Assembly (NCBI GenBank): GCA_963969345.1
Contig: OZ017769.1
Span: forward strand, 6,575,725 to 6,639,724
DNA from: Turbatrix aceti
Taxonomy: Eukaryota; Nematoda; Chromadorea; Rhabditida; Panagrolaimidae
Direction of reading: 5' to 3'
DNA length: 64,000 bases
The translations under genes were made by a program, and so were the position numbers. How positions within the stretch are numbered: the first letter of the stretch is position 1; each line of letters begins with the position of its first letter. Below are positions 1 through 9,213 of the stretch, one piece after another. A model generated the notes under the pieces. It was not told the DNA's origin. It searched no databases and saw only the letters and a list, made by a program, of their open reading frames with translations.

Positions 1-660
1 GACGGACTCCTTTTCAAAGATGAAGTATGCGTACTTTTGCGTCTCACGCATGCTAGCAGCCGTGACTCGGGTCGAGGTGGAGCTGGCCCCGGAGCGCATG
101 GAGTGGAGGGACTTGGTGACCTCCGAGTTGTCCGTGACCTTCTCGAGCATCGTGCTCGGAATCTGCCACATTCGGTCGAGTGCTGCGCGTTGCGCGGTCC
201 TCGCCGCGTAGATGTAGTAGATGGCGGCCACGATGAGGCCCACGAGCAGCGCAAACGCGCTCCCGCCGCCCGCCACGTAGCCATAGTTGTTCTCCCAGAA
301 CGGCGGCGGGCATTCTGTTCCCCGAAAACCACACAACGGATGCGACAGAGGCACTACGCCCCCTCGAGAACCCCATAATCCAGTTGCTGGTTCTTTGTGA
401 AGCTCTTTCGCATCCTGTAAACACATTTTAAAGCTAAAAAAGTAGGTCATACTCCTTCTTACGTATGTGTCGTTGTCAATCGCCACGGTGACGTAAACCA
501 CGGAATTGTACTGCGCGTCGAGGGAGATGAAATGGAAGGTAGGGTTACGGTAGCCCTCGCTGTTAAAGTTGAGGACACCGCTGAAGCCTTCAAAGTCCCC
601 GCGGGTGTGGTCGGTGAGTCTGCTGCCGTTGTGCATGGCGTCCGGGCCGTCGATGGTCCA
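1..660. repeat. Block identical to 5627-6286 (copy 1)
   Basis: Every base I compared between positions 1-660 and 5627-6286 is the same at a constant offset of 5626, including a 48-bp intron (415-462 and 6041-6088). Just beyond 660/6286 the paralogues diverge sharply at the nucleotide level. The left limit is the window edge, so the block may be longer. Confidence 0.9.
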
Positions 661-3431
661 TGACCTGTTAAGTGCGATCGCGTAGATGTACAGCGTATCT
701 GCTAAAAAGGGCGCTTGAACAGCCATTTTGTCGTTCTGGGTAGGGCAGTTGTTTGAGTTCTGGCAGTAGACTGGGTAGTCTCTGGCGCCTTGAATCACGT
801 CTTGATCTATGTCGCTGTACGTCGAATTGGCGCGTTCAACGTTGAGGACAAAGACCCGAGAGAAGGCTTCACGCACGAAGGAATCCTGGCCATCAGGGGT
901 CACAGAACCACCCGCCCAAAATTCCTTGCCATCGAATGTCCGGAAGTTGATTGAGCGTAACTCGATGAAAATGTAGACGTAGTCGTCGGAAGTCATGGCT
1001 GCTTCGTGGGCCAGCTTCATGAACCGTCGACGGTCGTCGAAGGAATCAAAACAACCGACAACAACTGAAATTAAATACAGAAACATATTTTTTGGTGCAG
1101 AACAAAACTTACTCCTGGCCTGATCCTTGATCGTGTCCATGGAAAGCCGCACGGTCTCATCGCTGTCGTTGGCAATATTTCTTTTGTACGTGACCACAAA
1201 CTTTTTTTGCAGGCTGATCTGAGTCTGCAAAGGTTTTGTAGAAGATGGTAAAAAACGTGGCTTACGTCAAAGTCGTCCTGGAAGTACTCGCACTGCGCAT
1301 TCGGCTGTTGGCTGTCGACGCTGTAAACGTAAGCGAATTCTGTCCAGTCAAAGAGGTCGAAAAAGGCAAAGATGGCCTTCACAAAAGTCTGGGAGTTGAT
1401 GCCGGTGGTCACCAATGAGGGGTACTTGGAGGCATCAAAAACTTCTGAGTCCATGATGCTCGCCCACGCAAAGACTGGCAGGTTGTAGAAACCGCCAAGG
1501 GTTGCCACGAGTTGGACGTCTGAAAAAGAATCACAATTGAATTGAAAGATTTTTATTCACTTTGTAACAAAAAGTTCCTACCGTTGGAGCACGCAGGTCC
1601 GATGATGGCATCGATGTCGTCGTAGTAGTGCATCCGGATGACGTGTCCTGCCGAAGACTGTAACTCACCAGAACATCTGTGAATTTTTGAAAATCGAACG
1701 TAACTTTTTTCATTACGTCTATAAGAAGCAAATTACGTGAGATGTGCCGTAGCATTATAGTAGTATGCGAGATCGAACCCAAAATAGAATACGTGCTTCA
1801 TAATGCGCACGCGCCTATTGTCGTATATGAAAAAAACGTTCATTATTGCGTTCCTTCTGCTGGTACTGTTCTGTCCTTCCAATTCCACAACGGAGTTGGA
1901 CCACGCGAGAACAGAACACGATATTGTTGTTAGGAAGACTCACAAGATGGATAGTAGCGTTTATTGAGAACTCCGGAGAAAACAACCGCACGCTACATCT
2001 TGGGAAAACAACAATGAATAGGGAAAAACGTAGGTACGACGATGAAAAGAGAGAACGCGTTCGGGACGTAACGCCAAGCGTTCCCAAACTCGGGAAGAAT
2101 TCCCGACACTGCGCGCCATCGAGCCGCCACCGGCAACTGGCACAGCCAATCTTGGGGCCGCGGGAGGTCACAATGAAAGGAAGGGGTAGAAAGAGATCAG
2201 TCAATCAAGGGGTTACCGTCTTCTGTAGACCAAGTCGCTGTCTTCTGTAGGAATGGTCGCTGGTTTCTGTAGGCCATTGTCCGCGCGCCGACTACAGTTT
2301 GCCTTCTGTGCTCCGCAGGTGTCCGCCCTTTGTGCTCCGCAGGTGTCTGCAACCGCGTCCTGCTTACTGTAGTCGCTGCCTTCTCGTATGACGACTTCTT
2401 GCTTCGTCGAGTCCTCAGGTTGCCTCCCTTCACACTCCACCGAGATGTGGACGTGTTTCCGGCTCCGGACTTACTACCCTGAGTAGGCTCCCCCCTGTCG
2501 CGCCAGTGTGACCTTATCGTTAATCACTGGGAGCAGAATGACGCATCACTCGCTGCCTTTTCTCCACGACCACCGATTTGGTTCAGCCATTGACTCACGA
2601 GCCTTGAAAATACCACTGATGCCTCGAAATACCATGTTGATTGACCGAAATACCCTGCGTCCATGCGTCCAGTAGAGAAGAGGCCGGGTTCGTAGAACAG
2701 CAGATGCACCCGAAAGTACACCCGCTTCCCGGCCGATGCACCATGTATCGGAGTTCTGTCCTTCCAATTCCACAACGGAGTTGGACCACGCGAGAACAGA
2801 ACACGATATTGTTGTTAGGAAGACTCACAAGATGGATAGTAGCGTTTATTGAGAACTCCGGAGAAAACAACCGCACGCTACATCTTGGGAAAACAACAAT
2901 GAATAGGGAAAAACGTAGGTACGACGATGAAAAGAGAGAACGCGTTCGGGACGTAACGCCAAGCGTTCCCAAACTCGGGAAGAATTCCCGTTTTTTTCTG
3001 CTTTTCTTCAAAATTCTCCCTTGTTGTTCACCGCGCGTGCGCATTTTTTATCATTTGTTATCTCCAGAATAAACTGTGTCACCAAACCGTGTTTTCGAGG
3101 CCCCGGGGCTTACAATAAGTCAAAATAACAAGAAAGAAGTTGGTGAAAAAATAAAAAACCGTACGATATATTGGTGTTCGGAAGAAGTTGTTCCTGTTCT
3201 ATCCTCTTGAGCGACAGGCTGAGTGCGCCTCCAGCGTGGAGCAATCCCATGTCGGATTCAACAACGGATTGCTGAATGGCTATCATGACTCCCAATCGAA
3301 GCTGTCGTTGCTAAAAACACATAATCGAATAAAAAAAACCATTAATCAATTCAGTTACTAACCTGAGTCTGGACAGCTTGCGCATGAATTTGAGTAGTCA
3401 AAAAACACAACAACACGATAGGTGCGTTCAT
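1..3431 (-). CDS. Receptor-type guanylate cyclase, paralogue A (3' part beyond left edge)
   Basis: The left-hand member of a tandem pair of membrane guanylate cyclase genes, which convert GTP to cGMP after ligand binding. Only the extracellular ligand-binding domain, the membrane segment and the start of the cytoplasmic region are in the window. Exons on the minus strand: 3431-3363 (ATG and a hydrophobic signal peptide beginning MNAPIVLLCF), 3310-3165, 1676-1582 (contains [10 protein letters not shown], a signature of the natriuretic-receptor ligand-binding fold), 1519-1266, 1224-1113, 1064-463 and 414 to the edge. Splice phases join throughout. The intron between 3165 and 1676 is swollen by an LTR element. 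The 1065-1112 intron is absent from paralogue B, and the 1582-1676 exon is 15 nt shorter than its counterpart. The last 660 bp are identical to paralogue B. The kinase-like and cyclase domains are inferred from paralogue B only. Confidence 0.85.
1868..2990 (-). mobile_element. Non-autonomous LTR retrotransposon (TRIM-like)
   Basis: Two direct repeats of about 238 bp, 1868-2105 and 2753-2990, appear identical and bracket a 647-bp interior with no reverse transcriptase or integrase reading frame. Next to the right repeat, positions 2726-2743 match the 3' end of tRNA-Gly(GCC) including the CCA tail. Read on the minus strand this is TGGTGCATCGGCCGGG, a primer-binding site a few bases inside the 5' LTR. 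The repeat carries AATAAA on the minus strand. Short tandem repeats of a TTCTGTAG motif lie at about 2215-2275. The element sits in an intron of the left guanylate cyclase gene. No clear target-site duplication was found, and the exact LTR ends (TG...CA) are uncertain by a few bases. Confidence 0.75.
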
Positions 3432-3827
3432 TCTGCCCGCGAAACTGCCAGAATGCCCGCTAGTCAACTCCTATATATCTTGAAGCCTTTTTTGGGGCTA
3501 ATCTGACGACAGTGGATTAGACAACGTCCTCAATCCACAACCGTGTAAACGATCAACAAGTCAGAAACATGAATCCCCTAAAACTGTGAAACATGTAGCT
3601 CTACAAGATACAAAAACAGCTCACGCAGAACACAAATCTCTAGGCGGGACCTAACAAAGTGCAAGTACTCCCAAACGCACAATTCATATTTGACTGTTAG
3701 CGCGACCCGGTTCATAAGAATTTTACGAGAGCCCAGGTACAAGCTGTAAGAACTCTAGCCTCAAATCGATCATTATCAACAAATTTACAATGTATCTGCA
3801 TCATACGCAATTCTGAAAAATAATGAT

Positions 3828-6800
3828 CTAATTATTGGGTTTATCGACTGCAGCCGGAGATGACGGTTCAGCTTCCGTCGAGTTCTGACTCTTTCCAGGG
3901 CCGAATTTACGGTCTTCTTCAGCAATTTCTTCCTGGGTGAGAAGGAAGAAGGTCTCCATGACGCCCTTTCCCTTGATGATGACCTCGCCGCGGCTCTTGG
4001 TGCGGTAGCCGCCGATGATGTTGGTCAGGTAGTGGTTGGTCGTGGGAGAGATGTGGATCCGGCCGGCTGAAAAAGAAGGGGTGACTAGCAAAACACAAAT
4101 GAAGACAACTCACGCTTTCCGTTGGACTCCATGCGGGAGGCGGTGTTGATGGTGTCGCCGAAGAGGCAGTACCGCGGCATGGTGAGACCGACGACGCCGG
4201 CGACGCAGGGCCCCGTGTGGAGGCCGATGCGGATGTTGACGCGCTCGTTGGGCATGTGCGGGATGCGGAAGCCGCGGAGGGCCCGGAGGAAGTCGAAGGA
4301 CATGTCGGCGATGTCGCCGGCGTGGCGGTCGCCGTTGCGCTGCGGGAGCCCGGAGACGCAGAGGTACGCGTCGCCGATGGTCTCGACCTTGTAGCAGCCG
4401 TGCTCCTCGATGACCGTGTCGAACATGGAGTAGAGGTCGTTGAGCAGGTTGACCACCTGCAGCGGCGTGCACTGGCTCGCGAGCGTGGTGAAGCTGACGA
4501 CGTCGCAGAAGAAGACGGTCACCTGGTCGAAGGACTCGGGCTCCACGCTCTGGCCCATCTTGAGCCGCTCCGCGACCGAGGGCGGCAGCATGCGGTAGAG
4601 CAGGATGTCCGACTTCTTCTTCTCCTCGGCCAGCTCGCGGGTGCGCGACTCGACCTCCTGCTCGAGGTTGGAGGTGTACTGCTCGAGCAGGCTGAAGACG
4701 TGGTCCATGAGGTTGCCCGCGCGCCCGCTGTGCATGGCCTTGAGCACGTTGCGCACCAGCTCGATCTTGGGCCGCGCCTCGGGGTCCTCGGTCCACGAGT
4801 CCCGGATGAGGTGGACGAGGGAGGCGTTGATGTCCATCGCGGGGTCCACGTTGATCGCCGGCCGGTAGGGGTTGGGGCCGCCCCGCTTGACCCGGTACAC
4901 GATCTCGTCCGGGTCAATGTCCTCCTCCCCCATGTTCCAGGGCGGCCGCCGGTTCACGACCTCCGTCGCGATGATGGCCAGACTGTAGATGTCGCCCGGC
5001 TGCGTGCCGACCAGGTCGTTGCCCCGCAGTAGCTCCGGGGCGCTCCAGATCATGTCTGCAACGTCCCCTCGTCATTTCCCTCCTCTTTTTCGTTTTTCCC
5101 ACCCTCCGGCGTGCGTTGCTCGAGTTTCTTGAACATGGACAGGCCGTAGTACGACACCTTCACCTGCCAGCGCTCGTCGATGAGGCAGCACTTGGACGTG
5201 AGGTGGCCGTGCTGCCGGAGCCAGGACAGCGAGTGGATCTGGTAAAGCCCCTACAAAAGAGCGGGTACAAACTGCGGCTTCTCCACTCAACTCACCTCGG
5301 CGACGTCGCGGATGAGGGAGACTACAAAGAAGGCGTCCATTTGTATCGAAGCCTTTTCGATCACGTCCTGAAGCGAAATGTAGTTTTGGGGCATTCTTCA
5401 AAAATTGTACCTTGAGGCTGTTGCGCGCGCAGTACTTCCACACCGAAATGAAGCCGGAGGCGTCGTTGCAGAGTCCAATAAAACGGCAGAGGTTGTCGTG
5501 GTCCAGCTGTCTCATCTGAAACAGTCAAAAGTTACTTCAGAAGTTCCTTCGGGAGAAACGAACATTGCGCAGCTCCTGATGCTCCGTCTCCGTCAGCCTG
5601 GGCCGCGCGCTGTGTTTTCTGCCGGCGACGGACTCCTTTTCAAAGATGAAGTATGCGTACTTTTGCGTCTCACGCATGCTAGCAGCCGTGACTCGGGTCG
5701 AGGTGGAGCTGGCCCCGGAGCGCATGGAGTGGAGGGACTTGGTGACCTCCGAGTTGTCCGTGACCTTCTCGAGCATCGTGCTCGGAATCTGCCACATTCG
5801 GTCGAGTGCTGCGCGTTGCGCGGTCCTCGCCGCGTAGATGTAGTAGATGGCGGCCACGATGAGGCCCACGAGCAGCGCAAACGCGCTCCCGCCGCCCGCC
5901 ACGTAGCCATAGTTGTTCTCCCAGAACGGCGGCGGGCATTCTGTTCCCCGAAAACCACACAACGGATGCGACAGAGGCACTACGCCCCCTCGAGAACCCC
6001 ATAATCCAGTTGCTGGTTCTTTGTGAAGCTCTTTCGCATCCTGTAAACACATTTTAAAGCTAAAAAAGTAGGTCATACTCCTTCTTACGTATGTGTCGTT
6101 GTCAATCGCCACGGTGACGTAAACCACGGAATTGTACTGCGCGTCGAGGGAGATGAAATGGAAGGTAGGGTTACGGTAGCCCTCGCTGTTAAAGTTGAGG
6201 ACACCGCTGAAGCCTTCAAAGTCCCCGCGGGTGTGGTCGGTGAGTCTGCTGCCGTTGTGCATGGCGTCCGGGCCGTCGATGGTCCAGGACCGGTTGAGCG
6301 CGATGGCGTAGACGTAGAGCGTGTCGGCGAGGAACGGTGCCTGGAGGGCCATTTTGTCCCCCGGAGCCGGGCAGTAGCCTCCGAAGTCGCAGTTGACGGG
6401 ATATTCGTGGGCCGCGTTTAGCACGTCCTGCTCAAAGGTCTGGAACGTGGAATTGGTGCGCTCGGTGTTGAGAACGATGCTGTTCCTGAAGGCTTCCCGC
6501 ACGAGCATGTCCTGTCCGTCGGGAGTGGCACTGATGTCCTCCCAGAACATTTTTCCGTCGAGGGTCTCGTAGCCGCTGGAGTTGAGCTCCATCAGGATGT
6601 AGACGTATTCGTCTCCCGTCATGCCGGACTCATGGGCGAGTTTCATGAATCGGCGGCGATCGCCTTTGGCTTCGAAGCAAAGGACCACGACCCGCGCCTG
6701 TTCGCCGATCGTGTCCAAAGCGTGCAGAACGCCCTCGTCGCTGTCGTTGACAATGTTCCGCTTGTAAGTCATGACGTATGACTTCTTGATGCTTATCTGC

Positions 6801-7843
6801 GTCTGAAGCAAAAATGCGCCTCCGAAAACAGTCAAAAAGAGCTCTACTCACGTCAAAATCCTTCTGAAAAAAGTCGCACTGGGCTACGATGCTGTCAGCG
6901 CCGACGCTGTAGACAAAAGCAAACTCAGACCAGTTGTAGAGGTCAAAGAGGGCAAAAATGGCCTGAACATAGCTCTGCGAGTTCATGCCCGTGGTCACCA
7001 GGGTGGGGTACTTGGCAGAGTCAAAGACCTCCGAGTCAAGGATGCTCGCCCACGCGAAAACCGGCAGGTTGTAAAAGCCTCCCAAAGTTGCCACAATTTG
7101 GACAGCTAAACGGGCAAGTCAGTCAATTTTGAGGTGTTGTTGGCTCACCTGTGCTACATGCGGGTCCTATGATGGCATCGATGTTGTCCTGGTAGTGCAT
7201 CTGTATGAAATAGCCGGCCGACGAGTTTTCGTAGCACGCGACATCGTAAAAGACGAATCTGAAAGGCCAAATGTGCATAAATCCGTCGTACGCTCTGATC
7301 TCGACTCCAAAGTAAAAACTAGACCGTGTAGGCTTTGAAAGTCTGTGCCTCGGCTTGGCCTAAATTTTCAGCCAAGTTTCGGGCCAAAAACTGGGCCAAA
7401 CGTAAAAAATTTGATTTTTTTTTGTAAAATTTCTAAAAAAAGCTAAATTTTATTTTGTGATGTCCGAGCAATTATAACAACGTTTGCAATACTTTGAACG
7501 CAAATTTATTTAAAAAAGACAAAACATTTGAATTTTTGATCGAAAAAGTTCAAATTTAGTTTTTGGTCTAAATTTTTTTGGCCCGGTCAAACCCAGCCGC
7601 CCCCTTTTTATACCCCGATCCCAACACCTACGTGACATTCGTGTCAGGAAGAAGCTGTTCCTGCTCGATTCTCCTCAGCGCAACCGACAGGGCTCCCCCG
7701 GCATGCCCCATGCCCATTTCGGACTCCATCGTCGAATTCAGCGGGATCATGACCCCGAGACGGATCTGCCTCGACTGCTGATAGCCAGACTGCCCGAGGC
7801 AGCCGCCGGTGACAAGAGCGAGCACAAAAAAGTCGACCAGCAT
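3828..7843 (-). CDS. Receptor-type guanylate cyclase, paralogue B (complete)
   Basis: Ten exons give an open frame of 1,090 codons: 7843-7632, 7258-7149, 7105-6852, 6802-6089, 6040-5564, 5515-5411, 5367-5296, 5250-5103, 5055-4114 and 4066-3828. The order is signal peptide ([10 protein letters not shown]...), ANF-receptor ligand-binding domain with several N-glycosylation sites, one membrane helix ([18 protein letters not shown]), a kinase homology domain, a coiled linker ([20 protein letters not shown]) and a class III cyclase domain. The kinase homology domain has [15 protein letters not shown] where an active kinase has its HRD loop, so it is a pseudokinase. The cyclase domain has [12 protein letters not shown], the metal-binding region, and [19 protein letters not shown]. 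Length and order match natriuretic-peptide-type receptors. The ligand cannot be told from sequence. It lies about 400 bp upstream of its paralogue in the same orientation, as expected for a tandem duplication. Confidence 0.93.
5627..6286. repeat. Block identical to 1-660 (copy 2)
   Basis: Partner of the block at 1-660, lying inside guanylate cyclase paralogue B. It spans the end of the ligand-binding domain, the membrane segment and the juxtamembrane region. Confidence 0.9.
7340..7600. repeat. AT-rich intron segment bounded by GGCC-rich motifs
   Basis: Within the first intron of paralogue B. GGCC-containing motifs (GGCTTGGCC, GGGCCAAAAACTGGGCC, TGGCCCGGTC) flank an A/T-rich middle. A similar arrangement occurs at about 17415-17640, and a shorter trace lies near 27570-27605. 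It is probably a dispersed repeat; the ends were not resolved. Confidence 0.4.
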
Positions 7844-8115
7844 CGTAGTCGCGCGAGTCGCGTTACTGAGGGCTTCAGCTCGTGTGACTTTATCCAATCT
7901 CCAGTGGGCTGGATTAGGGGAAAAAAGCCTCACAAACTCAGAGACTACGAATAGGAAAACGCCAAGCAGACAGGTGACGTAACATCGGGGGGCATCACAG
8001 TCTTCTTTAATAATACAATTTAGAAAGAAAAACCTAGGGAAAAACCGAGGGTCGACGACAGCTGGCTACGAAGAAGACGAGAGAGAGTTCCTGCAACAGT
8101 TCTGGTCGGCGGCGC

Positions 8116-8647
8116 TCACAGGGCGAAGACGAGTTCGAAGGCCTTCGTGAGGCCGACGTCGTTGAGGTTGAAGTGAGCGAGGCCGGCGAAGAGCAGGATC
8201 GTCAGCACGTACGCAGCGGGAATGGCGGCTTTCGCGGCGGTCGTGCCGATGACGATGGGACGCGCGTAGTCGTTGACCACTCCGATGACACCCCTGCAAA
8301 AAAGCCCGTCAATCATGTTGGATGGGGAAGGAGGGGCAAAGAACTCACCAGTGGATGTGAAGAGAAAGAGCCACGGTAAGAATCCAGTCCATGGTCGAGC
8401 CGTGGATGAAGTACGCGGCGGGGAGGAGGGGGACCAGACCGGCGGCGAAGTAGCGCTCAAGCTTGAAGTGCAGGGCGTGTCCTCCGAATGGCGCTCCAGG
8501 CTTGTATCCGGCCGGGATAACAGGGGTAGCGGCGAGGTTCGAAGCCATGCGCGACGCCAGAATCAGCTGCTTCTGGAGTTCGGGGCGAGCCAGAAGCTGG
8601 CTGGCGCGGAGACGCAGGGGGAGCATGGCGGCACGCGAAAGAGACAT
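8116..8647 (-). CDS. SDHD: Succinate dehydrogenase cytochrome b small subunit, mitochondrial
   Basis: Two exons, 8647-8349 and 8293-8116, encode 158 residues. SDHD is one of two membrane anchors of complex II; it binds haem b and helps form the ubiquinone site in the inner mitochondrial membrane. The N-terminus is rich in Arg, Leu and Ser with no acidic residues for about 25 positions, as in a mitochondrial presequence. Three hydrophobic helices follow. The SLHIHWGV segment and the GVVNDYARP segment split across the intron match the family's haem and quinone regions. An ATTAAA signal lies about 100 bp past the stop near 8012. Confidence 0.92.
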
Positions 8648-9069
8648 TTTCAGAGTTGAGCGCTAGTGGTTCTAAAAAACAAAAACAAATGAGCATTGCC
8701 TAAAAAAAGTAAAAAAACGCGCGCCCAAAAAGCATCAAACAGCGCGTTAGTGCCACGTGTGATCAAGAAACCCTTCAGGTGCTACCGTAATTATAAAATG
8801 GCATTTCAAATTGTAGTCTGCCAATTCAGACCATGCGTAAACTACAGTAACACCGCGCACGCTCCAAAAAACGCAAATAAACACTCCAATCTGCAAAATA
8901 CAAATATTCGCGCGCACGAATGAGACCCCCTTTAATCCCCCTTTCAGATAGGTTTTCCTCGGCCAAAAGACCGATAAACGAAACATTCCAACAATTCTAG
9001 TAAATCGAGATCGATAAACACGTTTCAACATGATAAGTTACAAACAAATCAACAAAGTTGGCCCTCAGT
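8648..9069. other. Intergenic, SDHD to AQR
   Basis: About 420 bp between the SDHD start and the miniature transposon after AQR. It should contain the SDHD promoter and 5' leader and possibly AQR 3' sequence. No other gene or RNA was recognised. Confidence 0.5.
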
Positions 9070-9210
9070 CAAGGTGTTGCATGTCGTGTAAGTTACACGA
9101 GCTACACGACGAAAATTTATGTAAATTAGTTGAAAACAAGGGAAAAAACATGTAAATCAGTGAATTTTCGTCGTGTAGCTCGTGTAACTTACACGACATG
9201 CAACACCTTG
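9070..9210. mobile_element. 141-bp hAT-type MITE with 48-bp perfect inverted termini
   Basis: Positions 9070-9117 and 9163-9210 are exact reverse complements (48 bp; the end begins CAAGGTGTTGCATG), with a 45-bp AT-rich centre. It is flanked by the 8-bp direct repeat CCCTCAGT at 9062-9069 and 9211-9218. An 8-bp duplication and a CARRG-like tip are typical of hAT elements. There is no transposase frame, so it is non-autonomous. The right-hand target copy contains the AQR stop codon. Confidence 0.9.
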
Positions 9211-9213
9211 CCC

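Noticed and set aside
1846..2250. Repeated plus-strand frames in the LTRs (also 2641-3072)
   Set aside because: They are LTR sequence read in an open frame; no protein signature, and they end at the repeat limits.
2726..2743. Match to the 3' end of tRNA-Gly(GCC)
   Set aside because: Only 18 bp including the non-templated CCA, and directly inside an LTR, so it is a primer-binding site and not a tRNA gene.
4217..5032. 271-codon plus-strand frame
   Set aside because: Antisense shadow of the GC-rich cyclase exon of guanylate cyclase paralogue B.
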